Of a DNA stretch of 64,000 bases, positions 1-13,598 are shown in pieces. The notes below the pieces were generated by a model. It worked only from the letters and a program-made list of their open reading frames with translations, did not search any database and was not told the DNA's origin. The stretch lies in assembly GCF_001039355.2 (NCBI RefSeq), contig NW_019773859.1, positions 1 through 64,000 on the forward strand, read 5' to 3'. Source of the DNA: Lingula anatina. Its lineage: Eukaryota > Brachiopoda > Lingulata > Lingulida > Lingulidae. The stretch's first letter is position 1; every line of letters begins with the position of its first letter. The position numbers and the translations under genes were made by a program.

Positions 1-103
1 TTTTTTTACAGAAAAATATAATCGCTATATAACTGATATACCTACATGGATAGTTTGTAGTTATACAAAAGCACCATTTCTGATGAATTATTGAGTTTTT
101 TCT

Positions 104-109
104 TTTATT
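104..109 (-). terminator. Candidate poly(A) signal of the ankyrin-repeat gene
   Basis: AATAAA on the minus strand, 26 nt past the stop codon at 136-138. No other candidate lies between it and the window edge, but a longer 3' UTR could run off the window. Confidence 0.4.
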
Positions 110-135
110 TCTGATAAATCACACATGCACCTCTA

Positions 136-3100
136 TCAACCAAAAAACCTTTTTTCCAATACACTTAGCTCATCTCCAATAACAATATAAACCATTTTTC
201 CTCGTTTACCTTGTTCATACATAGCCAGCTGTTGGCCACTGCTCTCACTGTCATCCAGGTCTAGTGCAGACAGATTCTCCTCACTCTCCATTCTCTGGAG
301 CCTGGGTCCTTGGTGTACTGTGTGGAGAGGCTGCTGGCCGCCACCATTTCTGGCTGGAGGGGGGAGAGGGGCACCTGCAGGCCGCCCATGGGGTGGGGCT
401 GGGAGAGGAGAGTGAGGGGGCAGAGGGGCACCTGGGCGGGGTGGAGGTTGCTGCTGGTCATCAAACCACTGACCCTCTGGAGACATCCTGGAGTGGTCAC
501 ATTGCACATGTCACCATATATATATATTATTCATACCACTTATATTACATTTAAAAGTCATTTTGCCAAACCCACCATATTGTTTAAACATGAACAACAT
601 CCACTGAAATATAAGTGCATGAAAACTTGAAGGAACAGGTTGTTTCCTGCTGTTTATCTAGACATCTTTCAATTTACAATAATGCTTAATAAGATTACAC
701 AGATGCCGATCTTCTTAATTAAGTTTTCTCTGCATACTGTCTAATTGATGAAGTTGAATATGATGTCTTGATAATCTTAATGTTAATGTCACTTTTTGAT
801 AAATAGTAATTCTCCTAAAAGAAATTCTAAAAACTCTGCATTTGAAAAAAATTTAGGAAGCTGTATAATTTTAATGCTGGTGTAGCACTGATGAAAGTAG
901 ACAACACTTCATATAAGAGGCAAGTGTTCTCAACCAACAAAATTTGCAGTTCATGGAATAAACAGGTTTTGTTTTATTCAAAAGACATCTTCACCTATCT
1001 TGTAAGATATTCTGCTTGCAGCTACAGCTACTATTTTACAGCCAATGTTCCTTATCAACTTCAAATAAATGAAAGAAAAAAAAAGCATCGAAATCAGTAA
1101 AAAAAAATGCTGTATAGTATGGCTCCAGATTTTCAAATCTTACCTTTGGTCTTGGGGTGGTCCATTTTTCTGCATGTGCACCCCTGGGCCACCCTTGGGG
1201 GGCTGGAGGCCTCCAGCTGGGGAAACTGGATGATGTTGTGGCAAAGGGGCCTGAATAGGGGCTGTGTATCCCCGGACAGGGGCCAATTCTGCACCACCTT
1301 GTTCCCCCTTCATATCTTTCCCTTTCTTCTTCTTTTTTGTTTTCTTATTGCCTTTGTTTGGGTCCTCCTGGCTCATGGGGGTCCCCAGGGGCATCAACTG
1401 TGGGGGTGGCACTGGCATCTTTCTGGGTTCAGGAACAGCTGGGCCTGGATACAGAACAATACACTCTAGTCAGTCTCCATATTAGTCATATTAGATCATG
1501 GAACACACTAATGAGTTTGCAGTGAACTTTTTACACCATAACGCAGAATTCATTTTTTGTCAAAAATTGAAGAATTTTAAGAAGCTATAAAATTCTGAGG
1601 CTGGTACAGCATTGATGAAAATAGACAATACACATGAGAGGCATAAACAGTTCTCAACCAACACAATGTGCAGTCTACTATAGAATAAATGTTTTTTATA
1701 CAGTGCAATGCAATGTTCACCCACCTTGTAAGTTATTCTGGTTTCCTGCCCGGACATCTTTCAGTGGTGGTGGGTGTGAGGTCTGGCCCACTGCCTGGGT
1801 TGGTACTGGAGGCACTGGTACTGGAGACAGAGCGGATCCCGTCTAGGGACAAAAAATGGTCTATTCAAAATTTGTCTTAACAACTTTCTCATGGCTACAG
1901 TCACACTAATTTTTTGTTTATAGGTTAATTTTTGATTTAGCCAGAGAAGTAGAAAAAAAAACAAACACTTTACATGCTAGTTTGAACTTTGTTGTTTGAA
2001 TAAAAAAATTGATTTGTTGATCTGTGCCATACCTCATTACATTCTGGTATCATATATTTAAGTCCTGTTAGGCCATTACCCCCCAAATAATGTATACCAT
2101 AATACCAAACAGACGTTTCTAGCATTAACTGCTATATATTATTTTATTGAGATCACATTCATTTGATTTTGATAAATTAAAAATTAAACAGATTTTTAAA
2201 TTCATCACTAAATAATAACAAATGCAAATAATTTAGTAAAATTACAATAAATAAATATAAATTAATCAATTAATTAAAAAATAAATGTATTAATCTATAA
2301 GATCAGTATCTTACTGGTGTAGGTATATGGTGTCTTGGTGGTACTGTGGGTGGGGATGGCAGGTGTCTCTTCTGTGGGTGTGGTGTAGTTGGCCTCTCCC
2401 TCTGTTCTTCTTCCCCTTCACAATCTGACACATCCATCCCACCTATACTGACAGAATGGTCCTCCTCATCTGCAATGAAATATATGTTAATACACAGGAT
2501 TGCACACACACACACACATTTGTTTATATACCTGTATGCTCAAATGACTCACAGGTATATATACATTCGAACCAAACATTGCTAATGTGATGAGTTCTGT
2601 ACACTGGGCTTTTCACTTAACCATTTAGATTCTGTTTGTCTTTAATTATGTTATGAAAAAATACATTTAGATTCTGTTTGTCTTTAAATTTTGTAATTTA
2701 GAAAATCCACAGCCTGCTAAGTGCTGCCTTTAGCCTGGTCATTGTGCATTATTCCAGAAGACATACCATCTGGTGCTTGCTCCTGGCCAGGCTGCTGTTT
2801 GCCTTCATTATTGTTCTCATCTTCCGTGGACTCCACACTCTCCATTCTCATCATCTGACCTGTAGAACTCTCCCCAACACCATTGTCCTGGTGACCAATG
2901 AATAAACAGGTGAAAATATCAAATGATGACAATTATACTTATATCTGTACAATATACAACACCATTAAATATATCAAAAAATTAAAAGTGGAAAAGAAAT
3001 GAAATTTTGTCTTTTTGAATATTGGAATAAAAACTTCACTACAGCTCTATGAGGGTGCTTTCGATTTTCTGCATCTGTATTGAGAGAATAAAGAGCTAAT

Positions 3101-6100
3101 AGAGGTTAAAAGAGATCAAGATCATGCAGAAAATTTGGCAATAGCCTTTAATCATCTGAGTGAAAAACTCCATAACAACTTTATGATATTGTTTTCCAAC
3201 TTCTAGCAGTGTTTGCAGTATATCTGCTTCACAGGTAGTTCTTTAAACAGTTTCATATGTGTCATTGTCATATCCAACAAATTTCTTTGAACAAAATCAT
3301 ATACATCATATCCAACAAAAACCATGTTTGTAAGGAACTCTGTTCCTCTGACAGTGTGAAGCAATAAACAAAACAATACAAAATTAGAAAATAAACCTCA
3401 AAGACTTCTTACCTGAGTAATTTCTTTGTCACTGGTATTAGGTTTCTCTGTCTCCCCCTGTGTGCTGTGACCAGAGTCCTGCTCCTCTGGAGCCACCATG
3501 TGACCCCAGTGCTGCTGCTTCACATTTTGCTGTTTTGGTGTGGTTCCACTTTTAGGGTGACTGGGAGGGTGGGGAGGAGCCACCTGGTGCTTATTTGTCA
3601 GGTTATTGTCTTTGTTTTCTTCATCACTTTGTTCATGCTATTAAAATATACGATGGAATGTGAAAAGTAATACTCTGGTTTTGGAAGTTTATTTTGTGCA
3701 CATGTGGTGTGGTTATAAAGACCCAAGTATTAAAACTTGCAAAAACTTATTATAACATATGTAATACGTATTATAGACAAAATGTAGTCAAAATCAAAAG
3801 TGAAAATCACTATATGTGGTGTCAACCCCTGTTTTAATATATTTCTCTTAACATGCTTACACAAACACATCACTTCTTCCCTTGAAACAGTGACATGTAT
3901 TCTTTAAATTTTGTGGTATACACATAATATTATTCCAAACCCATGCTATAGAAGTGTTCTAGTCACCCATACCTCAGGTGAGCTATTGCCTTGAATTTTC
4001 CTGTTCTGTTTGTCTCTCTGTCTCTGGTATGCAGACAATATCATCATGCTGTAGTTCAGGTGACGGGCCTTGGCGTAGTCCATGGCTGTTGCATTGCTCT
4101 TGTCACACTTCGACAGATCAACTGGTGTCAAAACAAGGGAAGGTTAAAATATACCTGTCTTTCATGCATTCTAATTTTACTTGATAGTCTTTCAAGCAGA
4201 CGGTGTGTATACTGACTGAACATCACATGATTGCTAAACTATCAAATACTTGAAAAATACAAATACCCCTGAACAATATAAATGTATTAAATTGCTGTAT
4301 GCCAGATCCTATATCAGCCCTTCTCTATGTTTGTTATTCTCTTTAAATAAAATGTGGCTGCATACACATTTTCAAGCGCTGTCAACATGAAACAAGCCAT
4401 GTTATCACTATAAAAAAGGTGTTTCATATAAGGTCATATCACATAACTGGAACATTAGTGGATATTCCAGTCATGATCAGGCCAGCACTACACTACCTCC
4501 ATGTTCCAGAAGAAAGTTAATGCACTCCCCATGTCCCCCTATGGTGGCGAGGTGGAGGCTGGTTCTGCCCTGGTTATCCTCATCATAAATCACATCTTCC
4601 CCACCAATCTCCAGGACAGTCTTCATGGCGACCACAGAGCCTGCAGACAGGAGATAGGACATTTTCAATAGTATTAAGAGTAAATGCATTTGAATTTGAT
4701 AAATTACTGTAAAACTTCTTACATAAACTAATATGAGAGATTGTATTAATTTTGACATTCTTTGTGAAATGGCACAGTGGCTTTGATATCAAGACTACAT
4801 ATCCCAAGCGGGTCAGGAATATTTATTGTTTCCTTACCCTGCTCTGCTGCAGTTAACATCACAGTTTTTCCTTCATCGTCCTTTATAGCTGCACTTTCTT
4901 GAGTCAAAAATGTCTGGAAATAAAATATGTATGACAGTCAACATAAGGTACAGTGTATAGATCTATATATATCTATATTTCACATACCTTCATGAAACAG
5001 TATTTGTATGTGAGAGCTATTAATGTGTGCAAGCGCACCATATATCCTATGTACAGCTTATTGGATATTATACATTATCAGATATGGTTGATAATATAGC
5101 AGGATCTTCACAGCCACCTGTTGCACTACTTAGGCCATTATGATCCTAGATACACCTGTGGCAAGATAATCAAAACCTTTTGTATTTGTATATACCTGTA
5201 GACACTCCAGAGGTTCAGTTTTCCTCACTGACCAATGCATCCATGTCTTGCCATGGTTATCTCTCTCCAGACCATCACCACTTGACCACTGGTCATCCAC
5301 TGAAGTCAGCAGCTCAAAGTGCTGGATGTGGTCCATCCTACATGCCCACATACTGGGGGTCATGCCGTCCTTGTCCCTCACATTGATTGATACTTCATGT
5401 TCCAGCAGCAACTGCAAGAAAGACCAGCAGAGAGATAGAATGGTAATTTCATAATAAAAATCGTGTTAATTACTTATTATCATCACTGGAAAATATACAT
5501 ATAAATCAGTCTGGTGGCATAAAATATATTTATACATCAGTCTGATATTTAAAAAAAATCTCATGTTATAGGAACAGATATTCCACACTCCTCAGCAGGC
5601 TACCCTAGGTTCTAGATTCCGGTATTGCCAGCTCGATCTTGATTTCATATATAACCCATAGTAGCAATACCAGACTCTAGCGAACAGCGGCAACTCGGGG
5701 ACGTTCTTCTTCAAAATTCTGCCTGGGGCGCTTCCATATTTGGAAGTCACACGTCACAGCTGTGTCCGCCTGGATCCATATTTGGAAGTCATAAGTCTCG
5801 TACGTCACAGGTTTGGCCGCCTGGAGCTGCCTTTCCCGCCTTGCGCTGAAGTCTCGTGCAGGCGAGACAAGAAGCAATTAAAGTGCCTGACGCGGAGTTA
5901 GAAGTTTGAATTGAAAATATCTTGCAGTCGAAGGTCAGTGCCACAATACAAGCAACATTCTGCTGTAAAAACTTTTTTGCGTGTAGCCATTGCGCAGCCC
6001 TTATAGTGGTATCAGGCATACAGTGTAGCTGTCAAATTTGGCACATGGTAAGCACATGTATTGTGCACGTGTATAGCTCAGGACTAAATGTTCTTTGATA

Positions 6101-9100
6101 AGCAAAAAATACAAAAACATTGGATATACCTTTTATTTCCGAAGAATATTATTTATTTTTTCACTTTAAATCTTAAATACAGCAAATAAATTAAATAAAG
6201 CAGAATTAAATTTGTTTTACGTTTTATTTTGGTCTGATGACATTCAACTGCAGATTCACTGCGGAGCAGTTCTATTTGATTGACGGAAACCTAACATGGC
6301 TGCTGGTCTTCAGTGCTAGTAAAAGCGACTCCACCACAAGGTATATTTAGCAAGCTAGCTTTTACGTTGCTCTGACACTCAGGGTACAGCAGGCTGGCTC
6401 ACCTTTAAACAGTCCTGTTCAGGTACAGAGACAGCCCAATGTACAGGTGCCCTTCCCATACAGTCCCCTGTGGTCAGGTCAGCCTGGTGGTCAATTAGTA
6501 TTCTCAGGGCCTCGTGGTGACCATCACAACATGCTCTGTGGACAGCAGTGGAGCCATCTGAAAAACACACTTCAACTGTAACAGTGTGGTCATCTCATAT
6601 ATACACAGGACATTGACTCTGTACTGCACCATTTAAATACAAATGGTTATTCCTGATATATCAACCACCCATCCCTTCTGATTTCAATGTGCGGTTGTAA
6701 ATTTAAAAGCACACATATACCATGTGTGAAAGGAAAATGTATATCTAACTAACTTTAAACAGTTATAAGGAACTTAAGTTATTTTTTTTAAAAGTATGCT
6801 TGTTTTAAAAAAAGTATGCTTTTTGCACACAACTTTCACATTCACTACTAAACATGAGCTTGCACTATTTCTAGGTATGTTTCCAAGATTAAAAGCACCC
6901 AAACAAGAATGTTGGAATATTGTATGAATATGTCCACTGGACATGTCCACTGGACAACTTCTGCTGATTCTCTCAAGTCTGCTCACAGCTGGTGAATAAA
7001 AATTGTGTATCTCCACCAACTGGACTGCTCTATATACACTCACCATATGCCACAGCATTGACATCAGCACCATTGTCTAGCAATATCTTCAAGGCCTCAT
7101 TTTGCTTAAAGTGGACAGCATACATTACACATGTTCGCCCATGACTGTCTGTCTGGTCAATACAGCGTTTGTCTGAAACAAGATGAAAAATGATGGTAAT
7201 ATAATCAGTTGATCAAGTTCTTCGAAATTCTGTAAAACAGTTATTCCTGACTCACCCTTTTTTCAATATAAAAACTTACCAAATGTTAGATGTCCTAATT
7301 TGAAAAATGATAACAATTACCTGGCTGATCAAATGTATTGATTTATGTTAAAAGATATATCCAAAGACTTCTTAAAATCAAAAGGAATAACATGTGGCAT
7401 ATGTGGGAACCCCACATATGTCACATGTTTTCATTAGCTCAAAGAGCCAACAACTGCACATATATATAAATATATATGCAGTACAGAAACGAGAAGACAC
7501 CACGCATTGACATTTATGAAAAAAATTCATGCTGTATATAGTACACATTCACCTATGCTGTACTGCCCTTCTTTGCGGATATCTAAAATCAATTGTGACT
7601 TAAACTGGTCTTTTTTTCAGACACATTGCTGATTATATATGTATTCAAATGGCAGACACAGGTCATTATTGCAATCTCAGAGTAACTGATGTGCTGGAAA
7701 TGTTGGATTTATAATTAGAAAACAGAGAGCAATATATTAGATTTTACTAGAAAAGAAAGGATAACGTTGCACCTGCCAGAAAGACAATATAGGTCTGCTA
7801 ATCAAATGTATCTGANGAAATTGGGAGACAACACAAATTCACGTACAGAAAACAAATAAAGCTAAATATACACTTAGAATAATGCTGTTTAATCTCCATT
7901 TTATGTAGAGAGATCATATCACTAGTAATCACACAAAAATAAAATAAGTAGAGTTTATCTTCTCTGACTCCATCACAGTATTAAGGTTAACTGAGATCCT
8001 TGTTGCATGAAACAATTGTTCTTACTTAAAAGGAAGAAAAGATTGGTTTTTCAATGTTTCAATTATGAAAAAAAGTGATATATTTAGATAATTTTAAAAT
8101 CAAGTAGCATTGAAGAGAAAAAAAATAAAGGTAAAATATGATAAGCCCACAAATTCTACTTTTTTTCAAATAGATTTCCTATATGGATATTAAGTTTGAA
8201 ATATTGATATTTCCTATCACTTCTTAAGAAGGTGCAATATATGAAAAGTTTGGACTTTCTAAATGTGTTCAGTTGATATGGTCTATATGGCTGCATTGAA
8301 TAAAAGATTTTTTGCAAGATATAAATGACAGGTAAGTCATAACTATTTTTATATTGGTGTCCTAAGGTTTCATAAGTGTGAACAAGTTGGCGCCTCCTTA
8401 TTAATTAATTGTAATGATTTAATTTAAAGGCTCCATAGGCCTTTTCTAGATCAAGTGCATTTTTGGGTTTAAAACAGCACCAACAATTATGGATTTTACA
8501 ACTCCTCTTTCACACCTACACCACAAACTTTGGCCTTGTGATGGCCCCTTAGATGCTTTCTATCTTTCTTTACTTATTCATTATTTATTTAACAATTTTA
8601 ATCCACAGAAAATGGGAAAGCACATGGTATGAAGTTCTGCAAAGCAATGTACAGTATGTAAATACTCTGTACCAACCTTTCCCTCTCTTATCAGTGGATT
8701 ACATTTACAGACAAAATCTATAAATAATTGGCTTTGTGGTTTGTGGTTAGCTGTAAGGTTGAACATTTACGATAATTCTATGATTCTGGCGTGCTATTTA
8801 CTATAGAGTTAACACCTAAAAGGTAACAGATGTGAAGTCACAGCAAAACAAATGAACATAAGCCTGGGTTTAACAATTTTTAGTTCTTGGAATATAAGTG
8901 AAAATTTGCACCCATATTCTGCTTCAGAGTCTACAGCAATGTAACAACCTGCACAATTAAATTTTATGGAATATTGCCAAGGGTTATAACAACAGCAATT
9001 ACCAAACATCTACAAAGAACAGGTGCCTGACATGTGAAAAAGAAAATAAATAAAGTTAAATGTTGTAAAGTAAGGAATTCTGTATTTATATGGTGTTTGC

Positions 9101-12100
9101 AGTTGCTAGCTATTGTTGTTAATGGGCACAGAATGCACACGCCTATACAAACAAAATCTCCATTTGCATTTAGATTTATCGAGGAGCCCACAAAGGGTGC
9201 CTATTTGCTGGTATTGATCAAGGAACAGGTTAAGTCGAAATGGGGTCAAGGGCTGTGGTCCCAGCCTATATATTTTGTATCATTTATATCTATGAGACAA
9301 AAAAAGTACATGTAAAACTAAACGTGTCCTTAATCTTTAACCACATAAAACATGTCCACTTTTGTTTAATGGCCTTTTTATGGGGAAAATACTTACTAGT
9401 AGATAACATTTACCTGTGACTTTAAAACCGATGAAAAGCTTTTCTGTTATCTAATTCAATGTACAGTAAATACATTAGCAGGTGCCCAGAGAAATTCCAG
9501 ATAAACACAAAAAATGAAATATAAATATTATTGCAATGTGGCCCCTCTCTACTGCTTTTTTGATATGCACCAACAATGATATGTTTCAAGCTTATTCTGA
9601 ATTACAATTGATGCACAAAAAAATTGAAATGGGATAACAACTACTTCTGTAAAAATTACACATTACTGCCAATTTTCACATGTGACATGTATTTTGACCA
9701 TATACTGATAAAAGCCTCGGGGCCGTAGCAATAGTCCGAAGGTTCAATAGTCCGAAGGTTCATTGGTCCGAATATTCACTATAGAACCTTCGGACCAATG
9801 AAAAAATCGATGAAAATGTTACCACTTTTCGGACCAATGAACCTTCGGACCAATGAACCTTCGGACTATCGAGACGCCCCCAAAGCCTCAACTTAACATA
9901 TAGCAAAATGGGAATATGGTGTGGCAAATGAGTATAACATGGTAGCAAGAAACAAAAGTTTAGATGCAGGTAAAAGGAACAACTCAAGTCATTTGCAGTG
10001 CCTATACATGTGATTAATAATGTATTACCAAGATTACATAAGGTTTGTTTTACGTATCTGGAAACTTCAGAAGGTTTAATTTCTTCATAGAAGTGTGATT
10101 TAACATCGTTTCAGTCATAAATCAGCATGGTCCGTGATTTTTGGGCACCTATGGTCGCAAACAGAACAGATGATCCAGGAACTAACTGGTCTGCGGATAA
10201 GAAATGGCTGACCCAACTTGAGAGTGATGTTGCTAATGCCCTAATGGTCTCCCTGCCTACCACATGTGCCAGCCTTGCTAGGGCTTAAAAATTTAACCTT
10301 GGATCTGAGATTTAATCCGTTAATTGCTAGGCACCTGCAGGGCTGGCACATGTTGTGGTCTAAAGCTGAGGCTAGAATTTGCCTTTTAGAGTTGTATTCA
10401 AGTGTCAATTTTGTGCTGATGTACTTTAGAATCAATGTTAAATTGCAGTTCTATGGAAAAACTTCAGGAGTTTATAGGTACCAAAACCAAAGCTTAAATC
10501 TGGGGAAAAAAACATCTTTAGGGTTCATTTTAACAGGACGATTTTGGCCATTTAGGTTGAACATTCTTGGTAATACATTCTTCAATCCTGATATGATCAA
10601 CTTCATAGCAGATCTGAAACGCAATCAGGATAAAATGATTTTGCACATATGTAATTTATTGTCAGGGAGTATGTTTCAGATGTAATAATATATCACTCTG
10701 CTAATGCTCGTCGCTGACGTTAAACATTAGTAAATTAGCCCCTGTGACACCTAAAAAAGAAGCTCCTGATCAATATTTCCAATTTAACTACCAGATTATT
10801 ATACCTCAGAGTATTGATCAGGCAGTAGAACTCCATGGTTTTTACCTTGGTAACTCAAAGGTTATGGATCAGATGGGTATTTTTCAAAATAAATCAATGC
10901 AAAAGAGCAAATTAAGTTGTATTTAAAAGAAAACAAGGTTTTCACATGTAAACACTGGTCTAGCATAAAACAAAAAATTTTGACTGAATTGAATGAATCA
11001 AATTTGAATGAATCAAATCAGTAAGTCCAGAATTCATAAAAGGAAGACAGCTCACCCAGAAAGCATGACATTCTGACTGCTATTAACATGTTGTTAGCCA
11101 TTGTATTTCATATTCACATAATTCATATTACCACAATAACAGACTTTGCTTGAAAATAAAGGCATCACTTTTTTGGCAAAACAATTTTAAACAAGTAAAG
11201 GGAATATTGTTGAATTACTATCTTTTTCTTCCTTTGATTTATCTTAGCATAGCATAAAATGCAACTTATCATCTACTTTGTAGCTACTTGGGAAGAAGCA
11301 TATTGACTGCTGAATCTTTAATTTTTTTTTTATTTCAAATCATTTTTGATCTGTAAATAATTCTGGTTCCTCGGGAACATGAAAAGCACTGTCATCTATT
11401 AAATATACTAAACAATTAATGGCCTATATAGTAGAATAAAAATTTCTTCATCTTAATTTTTTTTTTAGTTACACACATTCAAAACAAAATCCAAGTTTCT
11501 AAAGAGTAACTAGTGAACATATATAAGACACTTATTTAAAAGCAACTACTAGTAATTCTAGTTCGGACACTTCATGTCTTAAAGCATACAGTGTATATTA
11601 ATTAGCATTGAGGTGATTCATATAATTATTTATGATTTTGCATGTACCTTGTTTATGGACAGTATTCAATTATTTATTGACAGATTATGCCAATTCTCAT
11701 CCATTCTTTCTCTTGAATTATTCACTAGTGTACATAATTATCTGACTATGCCTCCCTGCTGGGTGTAAAATCAATTGAGCACATAAATAGTATATTGTTC
11801 TGTTCCACAGAGGTACTCTACTATTCCAAAGATAAATCTTTACTTAGTTACTGAAATGTTGTATTCAATGTCAGGTCAATAAAATAATTAGTGATCCTTA
11901 AATCAAGTTGAAAAATTTCATTAAAAGATTTTTTTTTAAAGGACCACTCTAATATTAATTTTATTAACTGTACTGGTAGGTTTCATCTAAAAATGAAAAA
12001 ACTTGTTCTAATACTACCAGCAGCACATCATCCAACACCTTGCTTACCCTTTTCCAATAGCTGTTCAATTAACTCGATGTCTCCCTGCTTCGCTGCCTGA

Positions 12101-13598
12101 ATAACCAAAGGAAGAGTAACCAGATCTCCCTCCAGCGGTAAACTCCCTGATACTTTAGGACTGTCGATATTTATCCAGCGCCAGTGAAATTTGTCGGGGA
12201 CATCTCTGAATGGAGTCATAGGGCTCAGCCCCCGCACGGACATCCCCAGATTTTGTTCATTTTGATTATCTGTCCTTTCTCTTGACTGAGATCGCAACCT
12301 TAATGTTCGATAATACCTCTGCATATACAGCAAGGTCAAGTTGAGGGAATCCCTTAACTCTGCACACTCCACACCTTCACCAAGCTTAAGAAGAAATTCA
12401 TTTATAAAAGCTGCTGCCTTCTGGAAATCTGAAAACAAACAGAATCAAAAATTAGCTTTTTTACAAAAAGATTTTTCTTTTGGGGGTGGGGGGGGAGGGG
12501 AGGTGGGTGGTTAAAGGTAAATTTTGATGGTAAGCTCCCCTTATCTAGACATTGTGATGCTGGTCGTTGATGATGGCACTGTTTCCACTTCCATATACTG
12601 TAAACTAACACTCAACTCTTTTCAGGTCTATTCTTTTGTCAGTTAAGGATAAACCCTCAACATCTAAGAAATGTGACATCATTTCAAAATACATGCACAT
12701 GTACTAGGTATGTATGTGAGAACTGTAGTGCACTAACAATTACAGAATGTGTACATAGAAAAAACTTGATACCAACAAGCCACAAGGGTAAAAGCCACAA
12801 AAACACAGACCAGGGCTCCGTAACTCAAAAACATCGCGCATTACGACCGAGCGAAAGAGTCTCGATTCCAAAACCCCATATGAGGCGAGTATGGGCGAGA
12901 TATGAAAAAAAACGAGGTGCTTGAGCTTGGTTGCAATGGGCGACTCTTTCAAGTTACGGAGCACTGACTGCAACTGCTATCACACATTAGTGTACTGGTA
13001 TATGTAGCACTAACAGACTCACTATAAGGCATAACGTACATTACAGATAATGAAGTTCCTCAGTGTTGACAATTGTTTAGTTCACAAGAATAATCCCCAG
13101 ACTTGTAAAGTTACAATTTTAATGGAGTTGCTTGCTTGTGCACTCAATTTGTTTTATGGCCAGATTATTATACCTCAGTATAGTAATTATATTACACAGT
13201 TTTTATCCAGAATGTGCACCACACAGATATTATTGTATATATAGGTAATAAACTACAGCTGCCTAACAAGCTAACTCCAGAAGGAATCAAACTACTACTT
13301 TATGTTTTCCCTGACTGTGACAATACATTTAGATCATGGATTGATCTCTTATTGTATTCACAGAATAAACCATATTTTGTCCGATTTGTCAGTCAATTCA
13401 CAATGTTCAAACTATGTTAATCAATTATAGATGTAAATGCTGGTACTTGGCAATCAGCAAACATCACTCTAAAATACTTGAATTACTACTACATATATAA
13501 AGTAAACTACGAGTACCTGACACTAGCCACTCTCACTGTCTTAGATCCACAGAACTCGCAGATATATACCATCACTTACCTTTTCTTTTAATAACCAT
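136..13598 (-). CDS. Ankyrin-repeat protein with proline-rich C-terminus, 859 aa, 14 exons
   Basis: Exons in coding order: 13580-13598, 12048-12428, 7044-7172, 6403-6557, 5196-5411, 4838-4913, 4497-4640, 3973-4121, 3413-3637, 2728-2887, 2315-2469, 1725-1842, 1144-1444, 136-487. All junction phases agree and the total is 2580 nt (860 codons). The first exon codes only MVIKRK before a strong donor. Residues 7 to about 130 have no domain I recognise. Ankyrin repeats follow, roughly residues 115-440, with typical motifs such as DGSTAVHRACCDGHHEALRI, DKDGMTPSMWAC and NQGRTSLHLATIGGHGECIN. The rest is low complexity: acidic/Gln-rich, then a lysine run (KKTKKKKKGK) and proline stretches, ending EKRFFG. 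Ankyrin arrays are protein-binding scaffolds; the partner is unknown. One junction (2728) needs a GC donor. I do not recognise a specific vertebrate orthologue; an inversin/ANKRD-type scaffold is only a loose comparison. The exon structure is well supported; the function is not. Confidence 0.85.
5721..5823. promoter_or_regulatory. Tandem CArG-box plus CRE-half-site module inside an intron
   Basis: A stretch is duplicated in tandem with a period of about 42-50 bp. Each copy holds the perfect SRF-type CArG box CCATATTTGG (5734-5743 and 5776-5785), followed by CGTCA (5752-5756 and 5803-5807) and ending CCGCCTGGA. It lies in the intron between the 6403 and 5196 exons of the ankyrin gene, in a locally GC-richer island (about 5600-6000). 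SRF sites next to cAMP-response sites are a known immediate-early promoter arrangement; use as an enhancer or internal promoter here is inference. Confidence 0.4.
7389..7429. repeat. Short hairpin, 19-bp arms with one mismatch
   Basis: Left arm 7389-7407 and right arm 7411-7429 are reverse complements except for one base, with a 3-nt loop. It is too short for a miRNA precursor; probably a relic of a small element or chance. Confidence 0.5.
9719..9881. mobile_element. Foldback transposon with perfect 8-bp target-site duplication
   Basis: The element is made of copies of a unit like AGTCCGAAGGTTCATTGGTC, direct on the left and inverted on the right, bounded by GGGGC-type ends. The octamer AAAGCCTC flanks both sides (9711-9718 and 9882-9889). 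An 8-bp duplication is the hallmark of hAT-class transposition, so this is probably a non-autonomous hAT element with internal tandem repeats. It has no coding capacity. Confidence 0.75.
12811..12966. mobile_element. hAT-like MITE, 156 bp
   Basis: The left end CAGGGCTCCGTAACT and the reverse complement of the right end CAGTGCTCCGTAACT form terminal inverted repeats beginning CAG, as in many hAT elements. No clear 8-bp target duplication is visible. It sits in intron 1 of the ankyrin gene. Confidence 0.6.

Larger units (their letters stand above)
7173..12047. other. 4.9-kb intron of the ankyrin gene
   Basis: This is the largest intron of the ankyrin gene. It holds a 19-bp hairpin (7389-7429), an undetermined base near 7817, and the foldback element at 9719-9881. 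The remainder is AT-rich with no exon-like stretch I can support. Confidence 0.6.

Noticed and set aside
264-630. Plus-strand open frames opposite the last ankyrin exon
   Set aside because: They are shadows of the GC-rich proline-coding minus-strand exon, whose phase and stop fit the gene model.
10266-10685. 139-codon plus-strand open frame
   Set aside because: It lies inside the large ankyrin intron, has no family resemblance, no splice or promoter context, and AT-driven composition.
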